Source of the DNA: Candidatus Omnitrophota bacterium
GTDB taxonomy: Bacteria; Omnitrophota; Gorgyraeia; JAHIPI01
NCBI GenBank assembly: GCA_030616695.1
Contig: JAUWWU010000039.1
Coordinates: 1-7,774, forward strand
Direction: 5' to 3'
DNA: 7,774 nt
Under the pieces are notes generated by a model. That model was not told where the DNA came from. It made no database searches and saw only the letters and a program-made list of their open reading frames with translations. The first letter of the stretch is position 1. Every line of letters starts with the position of its first letter. A program made the position numbers and the translations under genes. Of the stretch, positions 1-6,671 are shown in pieces.

Positions 1-68
1 CTGACATTTAAAAAACGCGCTGCCTGATTAGGCGTAAGAAAATTATTGCTGCTTCTTTTATTCTTCAT
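1..68 (-). CDS. Helix-turn-helix DNA-binding protein, excisionase/BldC (HTH_17) type, 5' end only
   Basis: The ATG is at 68-66 and 22 codons are visible before the window ends. The peptide starts MKNKRSSNN and continues FLTPNQAARFLNV. This matches the opening of the HTH_17/MerR-like fold (xLTpxEAAxxLxVS), where helix 1 begins at the Thr-Pro and the turn follows 'LNV'. Proteins of this family are usually small (about 60-150 residues) sequence-specific DNA binders, such as phage excisionases, BldC and stand-alone regulators. The start is supported by a near-perfect Shine-Dalgarno sequence (AGGGGGTGA, 85-77) 8 nt upstream and a perfect promoter further up. An in-frame GTG at 80 is less likely because it overlaps that ribosome site. 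The gene is divergent from the outer-membrane barrel gene. Recognition helix, wing and any C-terminal domain lie outside the window, so target and function are unknown; only the fold is called. Confidence 0.72.
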   Translation of the reverse strand, partial: MKNKRSSNNFLTPNQAARFLNV

Positions 69-76
69 CTCTACAT

Positions 77-85
77 TCACCCCCT
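77..85 (-). promoter_or_regulatory. Ribosome binding site of the HTH gene
   Basis: On the minus strand it reads AGGGGGTGA, one mismatch from AGGAGGTGA, ending 8 nt before the ATG at 68. It decides the ATG start over the in-frame GTG inside the site. Confidence 0.7.
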
Positions 86-95
86 TTTGTAAAAT

Positions 96-125
96 CTGTA
101 TAAAACTGTGTAAAATTGTGTGAAA
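96..125 (-). repeat. Three tandem 10-bp direct repeats in the HTH gene leader, possible operator
   Basis: On the plus strand the units are CTGTATAAAA (96-105), CTGTGTAAAA (106-115) and TTGTGTGAAA (116-125). They have an exact 10-bp period, so each copy faces the same side of the helix. A degraded fourth copy may lie at 86-95 (TTTGTAAAAT). The array sits between the predicted transcription start (about 122) and the ribosome site of the HTH gene, a typical place for a repressor operator. Within the HTH_17 family, BldC is known to bind direct repeats head to tail as a cooperative multimer, so autoregulation by the adjacent gene is an attractive inference. The repeat is seen directly; its role is not. 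Confidence 0.6.
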
Positions 126-128
126 TCG

Positions 129-157
129 ATTATACCTTAGCCGCTAATGTCTGTCAA
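129..157 (-). promoter_or_regulatory. Perfect sigma-70-type promoter for the HTH gene
   Basis: On the minus strand TTGACA lies at 157-152 and TATAAT at 134-129, separated by 17 bp: both hexamers and the spacer are exact consensus. A nine-base T tract (176-168 on this strand) lies upstream of the -35 and could act as an UP-like element. Predicted transcription start is near 122, giving a leader of about 54 nt that contains the 10-bp repeats. Confidence 0.85.
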
Positions 158-242
158 CGACTTTCTCAAAAAAAAAGGGGTTTAGTGAAAAACTTCTTGA
201 AAGGGAGAATTTCTCTTTACTTTACCGCTTTTTTATGGTATT

Positions 243-272
243 TTGACCCAAAAGGACATTTTTTACTCTAAC
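243..272 (+). promoter_or_regulatory. Candidate promoter for the outer-membrane barrel gene (weak)
   Basis: TTGACC (243-248, five of six matches) and TCTAAC (267-272, four of six) are separated by 18 bp. Predicted start is near 279, leaving a short leader that holds the ribosome site AAAGGA (282-287), which is only 4 nt from the ATG at 292. No better pair was found in 160-290. The -10 is poor, so another sigma factor or an activator is possible. Confidence 0.35.
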
Positions 273-291
273 CTTTTTAATAAAGGATGCG

Positions 292-1605
292 ATGCGAATT
301 AACTTAAGACTAGCTACAGTATCAATTTTTGTAACGTTTATAATATTTTCCGCGCTATTTTCGTGCATTGCGTTAGCGCAGGATGAATATACGAGCGAAA
401 AAACTAAAACAAGGCTTCCTTATATCCATGTCTGGTTTCCGAACGAGATCATACCCATTCTCAATCTGGATGTTTACGGCACATATAGCCACGCGAATAC
501 CGGCAGCGATGTCTGGGGCGCAAACATTGCGGGATCTCTATCGCCGGTAATCAAATGGAGCGAGAGACTGTATCTCATCCCCTTGTATGACGGTTCCTAT
601 CAAAGACAAAAATTCTTCGTTCAGGTAGAAGAAGGACCCAGGGCATATAACGAAATTCAGCATCATGACCTTTCCATGACCGCGAAATATCTTCCAACGG
701 ACAGAGTAACTATCAGCCCCTATGTCTTCGGGGGATGGGACTTAAATGTTGAAACAAACGATGAAGACTGGGGCGACGGGCTTTACGATTACAGGGAATT
801 TGGCAGCGGCCTCGACTTTGACTATCTGGTTTATAACGCGGAAAACGGCCAGGTGCTATTAAAAAACGGCGCTAAATGGTATATCCGGCAATATCCTAAC
901 TATAAGGCATTGATATCCCTGGCGACCACGACCTCTCCGGAGGAAGACGAAAAGGATTTTCATGCCGTTGAACTGTCAACGGGATGGGAATATCTGAACC
1001 TCAGGACGTTTTCGTTAGGCGTCAGCTATTCCTTACTCATGAAATACTTTACCGACAAAAAAGTAATAGACGCCGACGGAGTTTTGAAGGCCGATAAAAG
1101 ACAGGAATATAGGAATACGCTCGGTATGGAGGCATTTTACGCCCCTTTACCCGAACGCGGCTTCCAATATAACTGCTCCTCTGGATTGTCATACACTACG
1201 AGTAATCAGAATTTTTACGATTCCAGGGGAACCGTAATCTTGGCCGACGATGTTTTTACGAGAGACTATTTTGACTATATAAGTTTAGAAGTGTACCCGA
1301 GGATATCGTATATCGTGAAATCCGGCGATAAAACTGCCGCCGTAATCGGGGTGGGTTACAATTTCTTGATGCGAAACTACCTAAACAGAAAGGCGCAGAT
1401 GGCGAGCGGCGCATATACATCAGATGAGCAATCCGATTACGAGCATATATTCGAAGCCAACCTTGAAATTCCGATTTATGAAAATATATCCTGGGCAGCA
1501 AGCTACGATTATACTATTCACGTTTCGAACATGGATTACGAGCAATATTACGAATATAACTACAAGATGCACAGGGTCCTGACGGGTATATCGCTTAGGT
1601 ACTAG
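292..1605 (+). CDS. Outer-membrane beta-barrel protein, function unknown
   Basis: The protein has 437 residues. Residues 1-29 form a Sec signal peptide: basic start (MRINLR), hydrophobic core (residues 8-24) and an ALA|Q cleavage site. The mature part is rich in Tyr, Asp and alternating polar/hydrophobic stretches, as in barrel strands, for example around residues 126-152, 227-252, 328-360, 384-410 and 425-437. It ends in SLRY, and a C-terminal aromatic residue is the usual signal for the BAM barrel-insertion machinery. Acidic loops such as NDEDWGDG (156-163) and SPEEDEKD (215-222) fit extracellular or periplasmic turns. No enzymatic motif is visible. It converges on the FecR/coiled-coil gene with 12 bp between the stops, and faces away from the HTH gene. 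A channel, adhesin anchor or assembly barrel are all possible. Cys25 in 'LFSC' gives a poor lipobox, so the non-lipoprotein reading is preferred. Confidence 0.75.
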   Translation: MRINLRLATVSIFVTFIIFSALFSCIALAQDEYTSEKTKTRLPYIHVWFPNEIIPILNLDVYGTYSHANTGSDVWGANIAGSLSPVIKWSERLYLIPLYDGSYQRQKFFVQVEEGPRAYNEIQHHDLSMTAKYLPTDRVTISPYVFGGWDLNVETNDEDWGDGLYDYREFGSGLDFDYLVYNAENGQVLLKNGAKWYIRQYPNYKALISLATTTSPEEDEKDFHAVELSTGWEYLNLRTFSLGVSYSLLMKYFTDKKVIDADGVLKADKRQEYRNTLGMEAFYAPLPERGFQYNCSSGLSYTTSNQNFYDSRGTVILADDVFTRDYFDYISLEVYPRISYIVKSGDKTAAVIGVGYNFLMRNYLNRKAQMASGAYTSDEQSDYEHIFEANLEIPIYENISWAASYDYTIHVSNMDYEQYYEYNYKMHRVLTGISLRY

Positions 1606-1617
1606 GAAGCATTGATT

Positions 1618-4323
1618 CTAGTATACTACCTGTAATGCTGGAGGCTCTTCGGAAGGTTCTTCCCTATGAAGTGAGTAATCCGGAATGTAATCCTCGCCGT
1701 AAGTTTCGTTCTTCCACTCCATTCTGCTTGTGGGAACGTAAATTAAATCAATCGGGCCGTATGAAAATACAGCCGAACTAAACATCATTTCTAAATTGTT
1801 GCTGCCGATATTTTTACCGCTACTTCCCATGTTAACCCGCAAGGCATCCCAAACGTCATTTATTCTCATTGAACCATAATCCTGCCTTACGCCGTCATCA
1901 GAGATTACGTAAAACGTCGCTTCGATTGTTTTGAACGTGCCTGAATCGTTTTTGAACCCATATTCGAAGCCCTTGGGATTATTGTATTCCCCGCCTATAG
2001 TGGCGTTCCTTCTGCCGTCATCGATCGAATATGTCCCTTTTAATTGAATAAATCTACTTTCCTCCCCAGACCATACCGATTTAGCGTAATTCATAGCTTC
2101 GTCATCGTTAAAGTTTTTCACCCAGAGCTGCCGGTCATAAATTTCTTGAGTATATCCAAAAAACCATTTCCTCTCCTTGAATCTTCTGCCTTCCGCAAAA
2201 CCGTCATCGTTATGAGAGAATTCCACCCGCATTTCGTTCGGATAAATGCCGTTTGGCTGATACGGGCTCAGTATATACGGACTACCAAATATATCACACG
2301 TATCCAGATAACTATCCCAGGGAAGTGTTTTCAGCTGGCCCGTCGGAAGGATGTCTAGCGACTGATTGAACCTGGTTGTCCACGCCATTGTCGTTAAGTC
2401 ATCGCCCGTCCTTAAGTTTACGTTAAGCAGTTCTACTACATCGGGCTCGGGCCGTAAAATATACTGCTCTACCCTTACGCGGTTGCCGTGTATATCCCTC
2501 AGAACTTTGCCCATCTGGGCATCTGAGATCTTTTCGATGTACCCTTCAACTCTTCTCTTCTGGTTGGCCTGAAGAATATCCTTCACCTCTTGGCGCAAGA
2601 ACACTCGCTCGCACAGTTTGCGATTCATCTCTTGCCATACAACATCTCTTTCGTGCTGCAACTGCGCATTTATTAACCCCAACAGGTCATCCTTGATTCC
2701 ATCGGCATTGCCCATCAGGCCCTCGGCAATATTGATTACGTCCTGCAACTGGCCTTTAATAAAATCACTATCGTCCGCTACCCCTTGCAATGTGTCTATA
2801 ACACCATCCATTTGCGCCAATAAAGCAGGGACATCTGCCGACGCCAATAAATCTTCGGCTTCTAAGGCAGCTTGATTCGCATTATCAGCGGCATCGTTTG
2901 CCCTATCTATGGCCTGTAAAGTCATCTCGATCAAGTCGGTTAATGATATCAGGAGATCTCCCGCTGCCATTGTAGCATCGTTTCCTTCAATAAGAGCGTT
3001 AGTAGCAGCGGCTATCAATCGTGCTGCCAAATTCTCAGCCTCTCCAGACCAAAAGGCCGCTTCAGCCGAAGCCGCCTGCAGGCGGTTTTCGATTTCCTGG
3101 TTGCCGAGCTGGGCAATTAAATTATCCAGCTGAACTCCGAGACCTGTAACATCATCCGAGAGGGTATTGAACAAAGTCTGCAAATCACTGAATTGACCAT
3201 TTAAGGCAGTAATGTCGACAATGACATAATCAGAGGTTTTGTTTGCCTCCTCAGTTATGCCTACTCCAACGTCATTTAACGCCTGTTGTGCTTCCTGGGT
3301 TTTTATTCCCGCGGTGTCACAGGAATCGGAAGCGCTGTTCATGCGAGTAAGGGCCGCATTATAAGCACTGTTCATTTCATTCTCTTTTTGCCCGAGATCT
3401 TCCTTTTTGCTGTCTATATCTCCCGCCGCCGCCAGGGCGTTATCGCTGGCTTCGCCTGCCCTTGCCGCGGCTTCAAGCGCTTTTTCGATTACCTTTCTTG
3501 CCTCCGCTTCATAATCTTCGGCGGCTTCGTCTCCCATGATATCGCTCTGCCGGTCTCCTCCCGTATCATCACCTGCACCATCTTCGCCTTCCGTATCAGT
3601 ATCCGGCTCCGGCTCTGCGTCTCCTTCGGAGTCCTGATACGGCTCTGCGGCTAAGATATCCTCCCAACCCTGTTGCCACTCCTGCTGTTTGTCTTCCGGA
3701 ACATCAAGCGGTTCACTTACACTGCCATTCCCGTATGCCTCTGAAGCCTGTCCTGGGCTTATCGTATAATACTTCCCGCTAAAAGTATTCGTATATATCA
3801 CTCCGCCTTCCTCGACAAAAATCTGCGTCATTAAACGCTCTTCGACGCCGGGTGGGAGCTCATCCTCCGATACTTCTCTTACATCCAGATAAAATACGGT
3901 GCCTCTTACGGCTGCAACTGCTGTGGGCGTTTTTATCTCAAAAGAGCCGTCCCCCAATTCTTCAACAATGGCGCGCAATTTGCCGCGGGTAAGCTGGAGT
4001 CGGTAGGCTATGTCTCTTTTATTTTTGGCGATGTTTAAGGACTGGATTACAAATTCTGTGTCTTGTTTGAGGGTTACGGTGCTTCCGTTCGTAAATACAA
4101 TAGAGGCCATACCGTCAATGCCGGTTCTGATCTTGTCGCCCGCGGACAGTGTTATGCCTCCGGCGGCTGTTTTCCATGTTTCTGTCCCGGCAGGACAGAG
4201 TTCTACGGTCCCTATCATTGCAGACAATGTGGCCGTATCCTCTTCGGCGGATACTATACCACCGCAAAGGCTCATTATTACAGTCACTATAATAAATATG
4301 TGGAATCGTTTCAGATTGCTCAC
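1618..4323 (-). CDS. Secreted FecR-domain protein with long coiled coil and unknown C-terminal region
   Basis: The protein has 901 residues. The GTG start at 4323 is chosen because GGAG lies 8 nt upstream and a perfect promoter precedes it. Residues 1-26 are a signal peptide ending VSA|EE. Residues about 33-200 are a FecR domain: 'AGDKIRTG' (61-68), 'TVTLKQDTEF' (82-91), 'LTRGKLRA' (111-118), and the hallmark 'TPTAVAAVRGTVFYLDV' (132-148). An acidic low-complexity linker follows (about 228-270). Residues about 270-595 are Ala-rich helix with heptad-like spacing, probably coiled coil. Residues about 600-890 look beta-rich and soluble, starting with 'HGNRVRVEQYILRPEPDVV' (612-630); I do not recognise this part. 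Classical FecR is an inner-membrane anti-sigma regulator with a cytoplasmic N-terminus and a TonB receptor partner. None of that is present, so this is FecR used as an extracytoplasmic module. A periplasmic or surface structural role is inferred. Confidence 0.8.
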   Translation of the reverse strand: MSNLKRFHIFIIVTVIMSLCGGIVSAEEDTATLSAMIGTVELCPAGTETWKTAAGGITLSAGDKIRTGIDGMASIVFTNGSTVTLKQDTEFVIQSLNIAKNKRDIAYRLQLTRGKLRAIVEELGDGSFEIKTPTAVAAVRGTVFYLDVREVSEDELPPGVEERLMTQIFVEEGGVIYTNTFSGKYYTISPGQASEAYGNGSVSEPLDVPEDKQQEWQQGWEDILAAEPYQDSEGDAEPEPDTDTEGEDGAGDDTGGDRQSDIMGDEAAEDYEAEARKVIEKALEAAARAGEASDNALAAAGDIDSKKEDLGQKENEMNSAYNAALTRMNSASDSCDTAGIKTQEAQQALNDVGVGITEEANKTSDYVIVDITALNGQFSDLQTLFNTLSDDVTGLGVQLDNLIAQLGNQEIENRLQAASAEAAFWSGEAENLAARLIAAATNALIEGNDATMAAGDLLISLTDLIEMTLQAIDRANDAADNANQAALEAEDLLASADVPALLAQMDGVIDTLQGVADDSDFIKGQLQDVINIAEGLMGNADGIKDDLLGLINAQLQHERDVVWQEMNRKLCERVFLRQEVKDILQANQKRRVEGYIEKISDAQMGKVLRDIHGNRVRVEQYILRPEPDVVELLNVNLRTGDDLTTMAWTTRFNQSLDILPTGQLKTLPWDSYLDTCDIFGSPYILSPYQPNGIYPNEMRVEFSHNDDGFAEGRRFKERKWFFGYTQEIYDRQLWVKNFNDDEAMNYAKSVWSGEESRFIQLKGTYSIDDGRRNATIGGEYNNPKGFEYGFKNDSGTFKTIEATFYVISDDGVRQDYGSMRINDVWDALRVNMGSSGKNIGSNNLEMMFSSAVFSYGPIDLIYVPTSRMEWKNETYGEDYIPDYSLHREEPSEEPPALQVVY

Positions 4324-4347
4324 AGAGATTCTCCGTTTGTGTAGTAT

Positions 4348-4376
4348 ATTATATATAAGCTGGGATGATATGTCAA
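4348..4376 (-). promoter_or_regulatory. Perfect sigma-70-type promoter for the FecR/coiled-coil gene
   Basis: On the minus strand TTGACA (4376-4371) and TATAAT (4353-4348) are separated by 17 bp, an exact consensus match in sequence and spacing. Predicted start is near 4341, giving a leader of about 18 nt that carries the GGAG ribosome site (4334-4331) for the GTG at 4323. The -35 begins only 9 bp after the pseudopilin stop, so the gene can be expressed apart from the upstream operon. No terminator was seen between them, so read-through is also possible. Confidence 0.85.
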
Positions 4377-4385
4377 GCTAAGTTT

Positions 4386-4967
4386 TTATTCTTTTACAGA
4401 ATTTACTTGCCTGGCTAATAGCGGGGTGATTTTTTCTAATTCTGCGGTGGTCGGGCTAAAGTAAACCGCCTCTTTCATTGTGTCGACATGCCCGTCAAAA
4501 AATAATACATTATAACAACCGTGGTGCGGCGGGGGTATCTTGGACTCTACGGCAGTCATATCGGTCATGAGCCACGTTAAGCTTTGACTCTTTATGTGGT
4601 ACAGCGATTTGTTGTTGTAGCTATCGTTCCAGATATACGTGAGGCCTGCTCTTTTCAATTCATCCGGCATTACCGGGCAAAGATAGACCATGTTATCGTC
4701 TATCTGGGACTTAAGCAGGTTTACTATGCTTTTAGGGTCGGTTTTGGGCGATTTCGGATAAAATTCGGCGTCAGGAAGCCTCCCGAAATCAAGTTCATAC
4801 ATCTGCACGCCTATATAGATATTTCTTAGGTTTGATATACAGCTGGCGGTCTGTGCCGCCTTTTGCGCCTCTATGTAGACCGTAATAGGGACCACCCCCA
4901 CCATAGAGATGACTATCAGGATTTCTAATGCGGTATAGCCGATATTATTCAGAAATTTCTTTTTCAT
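4386..4967 (-). CDS. Type IV pilin-like pseudopilin with H-X9-DG C-terminal motif
   Basis: The protein has 193 residues. A short basic leader (MKKKFLNNIG) is followed by YTALEILIVISMVGVV, the class III prepilin signal. Prepilin peptidase would cut after Gly10, leaving Tyr+1 and the key Glu+5 (Glu15), ahead of the hydrophobic helix at about 14-30. The globular part contains 'HHGCYNVLFFDGHVD': from His148, nine residues then Asp158-Gly159, the H-X9-DG motif of a prepilin-associated family abundant in Planctomycetes and relatives. The family forms type II secretion or pilus-like fibres or relatives; the motif's role is not established. The ATG overlaps the protease stop by ATGA, and GGAG lies 8 nt upstream inside the protease gene. 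No prepilin peptidase, ATPase or secretin is nearby, so it must use machinery encoded elsewhere, or its role is different. Confidence 0.87.
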   Translation of the reverse strand: MKKKFLNNIGYTALEILIVISMVGVVPITVYIEAQKAAQTASCISNLRNIYIGVQMYELDFGRLPDAEFYPKSPKTDPKSIVNLLKSQIDDNMVYLCPVMPDELKRAGLTYIWNDSYNNKSLYHIKSQSLTWLMTDMTAVESKIPPPHHGCYNVLFFDGHVDTMKEAVYFSPTTAELEKITPLLARQVNSVKE

Positions 4968-6085
4968 AACACCTTCTCCAGTATTAATTGGTTGCCTGCC
5001 GTATCGATGCTCATTATGAAATTATTCAGAAATGACATGCCTAAAAGGCCGTCGTTGCCGCCGACAAACCCTTTATCCAATATCGCCGCCTGCACATTCG
5101 TAACCTCTGCCTCCCCCACTTTGACCGAATTAAGGACTATGGGTTTTGCTACGGTGGTGCTGCCGTCCGCTAGTGTAATGCCTATTTCGGTGTCGATATC
5201 CTCGTATCTTAGCCCGAGGCGGGCTGCGACGTCACTTGAGATAAGGACTATTGAGGCGCCCGTATCCACCACCAGCCTCGCAAGGGTGGTATTGTCCAGG
5301 AGGGCATCCACAACCACCTGATTGCCTTCCGGCGTATAGAGCGCTACGTCCCTTTTGAAATCGCGCTCCATATCGCCTGCTTCATCATCCATAGTCTCAA
5401 GGTAATATAGTTCGTCTGAGGTTGCCTCTTTTTCGCTGAGCTTATTGCGGCTCTTATTCAGGGCCTCTTTGAAAAAGCGGAAATCGTTGCGGTATTTACT
5501 TGCCGATTTCTGTATCTTTTTATTCATCGCCTTTTCTTCCTCGTAAAGCTTCTTGATGTCGGCGCTTTCTTTATGCAGATCGGCGTTCAGGGAGTTTGTC
5601 TGTGCCACTATCTCGTTGTATTTTTGCACATCTTTCTTTAGATCGGTCCTTTTTAGCTCCAGGCCCTTTTCCTTCAACTGTCTGAGCAGCTTCGATACCT
5701 TCCTTTCCTTGCGGGATAACTCCCTTCTGAGCGCCGCGTGCGATCTTCTTATGTTTTTTAGCGCATTTTTGTTTTCGGTCGCCCTTTCGTATAGGATATG
5801 CATGGCTTCATACCCCTCGGGGATCCAATCACCGGTTTCTATGTCATGGCGGAGCCGGTCTTTCTCTAAACGCTCTATGTCTTCGGGTGTGGCCCTCTCT
5901 ATACGCTCGATCTCGTCTTTTCTGATAGACATCGTGCCGAACCCCATATCCACAACGACCTTGTCCTCAGTCTCTTCCTTTATAAAGCCTTCCAGCTTTC
6001 CCCCGTCCTTGAAATAGACCGTGTCCGCGGACGCGGCGCCGCAGAAAATCATAATCGATATAAATATAATAGTAAAAACTCTCAT
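4964..6085 (-). CDS. Secreted retropepsin-like (clan AA) aspartic protease with N-terminal beta domain and coiled coil
   Basis: The protein has 373 residues. Residues 1-20 are a signal peptide cut at ASA|DT. Residues 21-64 form a small beta module ('VYFKDGGKLEGFI', then 'KDEIERIER') found at the N-terminus of many envelope proteins. Residues about 100-230 are highly charged helix, probably coiled coil. Residues about 245-373 are a single retropepsin-type domain: catalytic 'VVDTGASIVLIS' (272-283, Asp274), a middle strand region with 'TLADGST' (304-310), and the second hydrophobic-hydrophobic-Gly element 'GLLGMSFL' (346-353). One DTG motif means the active enzyme should be a homodimer, as in retroviral proteases; the coiled coil could drive that pairing. 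Periplasmic relatives such as Caulobacter PerP cleave envelope proteins. It is joined by ATGA overlaps to the genes on both sides, so the three are probably translated together. The substrate is unknown; the pseudopilin is only a candidate. Confidence 0.85.
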   Translation of the reverse strand: MRVFTIIFISIMIFCGAASADTVYFKDGGKLEGFIKEETEDKVVVDMGFGTMSIRKDEIERIERATPEDIERLEKDRLRHDIETGDWIPEGYEAMHILYERATENKNALKNIRRSHAALRRELSRKERKVSKLLRQLKEKGLELKRTDLKKDVQKYNEIVAQTNSLNADLHKESADIKKLYEEEKAMNKKIQKSASKYRNDFRFFKEALNKSRNKLSEKEATSDELYYLETMDDEAGDMERDFKRDVALYTPEGNQVVVDALLDNTTLARLVVDTGASIVLISSDVAARLGLRYEDIDTEIGITLADGSTTVAKPIVLNSVKVGEAEVTNVQAAILDKGFVGGNDGLLGMSFLNNFIMSIDTAGNQLILEKVL

Positions 6086-6633
6086 GTCTTATGCCTGATC
6101 TCCGCCGGCACTAACAAGGCATAGACGATTTTTTTAATAGGCCGCGGCACCTTTCTTAGCTTTTGCTCCAGTGTCTTGTCGTATAACATGTAAGATATAT
6201 GCTGGGCGTATAGATATGTCAGGTATTCGCTCTTTTTTCTTAAGGGGATGGTGTAGGCGAAATAGCCCAGGAACGGAATGATCGCGAATAGAAGCACGGG
6301 AATCGAATGCACCTTTTTCCGGTGCATATCCCACCGCAGGTTGCAGTACATGCGGTTTCCCATGACCCAGAGGGCTCGCAGGGTCGAGCCGATAGGCAAA
6401 GGAAAAGGCATGACGGTAAACCTTACAAACCCCATGCCGATGTGGACCCCGAGGTTCAGCAGAATATATTTGGAATCAGCTACCCATTCCTCAAGGTGTA
6501 AAAGGATATAATCCTGGCGCTCTTTGCTCAGCTTGCCGTCTGTCGACATCCGCGTTATGGTCTCCCGTAGGCTCGGAACGTGATGCAGGCTCTCGATTAT
6601 CTTCCTCTTGCTCTTTTTATGCTTCTCAGTCAT
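6082..6633 (-). CDS. Small membrane protein of unknown function, first gene of the protease operon
   Basis: The protein has 183 residues and I do not recognise its family. The N-terminal 50 residues are charged and helical, starting with a basic run (EKHKKSKRK) and probably cytosolic. Hydrophobic stretches lie at about 55-80 and 111-131 (IPVLLFAIIPFLGYFAY); the first may be a re-entrant or amphipathic segment because it carries Arg71 and several prolines. The C-terminus is basic (KKIVYALLVPAEIRHKT). There is no signal peptide or catalytic motif. The stop overlaps the protease ATG as ATGA, which argues for a linked role, such as anchoring or membrane assembly of its partners. The start is uncertain: no good ribosome site precedes the ATG at 6633, and the promoter -10 is only about 10 nt upstream, so the message may be leaderless. 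The next in-frame Met (residue 29) also lacks an obvious ribosome site. Confidence 0.7.
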   Translation of the reverse strand: MTEKHKKSKRKIIESLHHVPSLRETITRMSTDGKLSKERQDYILLHLEEWVADSKYILLNLGVHIGMGFVRFTVMPFPLPIGSTLRALWVMGNRMYCNLRWDMHRKKVHSIPVLLFAIIPFLGYFAYTIPLRKKSEYLTYLYAQHISYMLYDKTLEQKLRKVPRPIKKIVYALLVPAEIRHKT

Positions 6634-6642
6634 ATTGTTATA

Positions 6643-6671
6643 ATTCTACCATAAATCCCCCCACATAACAA
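6643..6671 (-). promoter_or_regulatory. Promoter of the membrane protein-protease-pseudopilin operon
   Basis: On the minus strand TTGTTA (6671-6666, four of six) and TAGAAT (6648-6643, five of six) are separated by 17 bp. Predicted start is near 6636, leaving about 2-4 nt before the ATG at 6633. The -35 directly follows the 26-bp palindrome. A run of six G lies in the spacer. Confidence 0.55.

Noticed and set aside
86..125. CRISPR array or iteron origin from the 10-bp repeats
   Set aside because: The units are contiguous with no spacers, there are only three clear copies, and no cas or replication initiator gene is present. A leader operator is the simpler reading.
197..225. TTGAAA (197-202) as -35 of the barrel gene
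   Set aside because: No acceptable -10 occurs at 16-18 bp spacing; the sequence there is CTTTAC.
361..369. Lipoprotein signal at Cys25 of the barrel protein
   Set aside because: The preceding residues are L-F-S; Phe at the -2 position is atypical for a lipobox, and an ALA|Q signal peptidase I site follows directly.
1606..1617. Bidirectional intrinsic terminator between the barrel and FecR genes
   Set aside because: The possible stem is only 6 bp and A/T rich, with a 12-nt loop and no T tract.
1618..4323. FecR as an iron-signalling anti-sigma regulator
   Set aside because: There is a Sec signal peptide instead of a cytoplasmic anti-sigma segment, and no sigma factor or TonB-dependent receptor gene beside it.
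2044..4381. Several plus-strand open frames antisense to the FecR/coiled-coil gene
   Set aside because: All are short shadows of a well-supported 901-codon gene with promoter and ribosome site; none has a domain of its own.
5553..6017. Plus-strand open frames antisense to the protease (also 4992-5321)
   Set aside because: Ser/Leu/Phe-rich translations typical of the reverse complement of a charged coiled coil; the minus frame has signal peptide, DTG motif and coupled neighbours.
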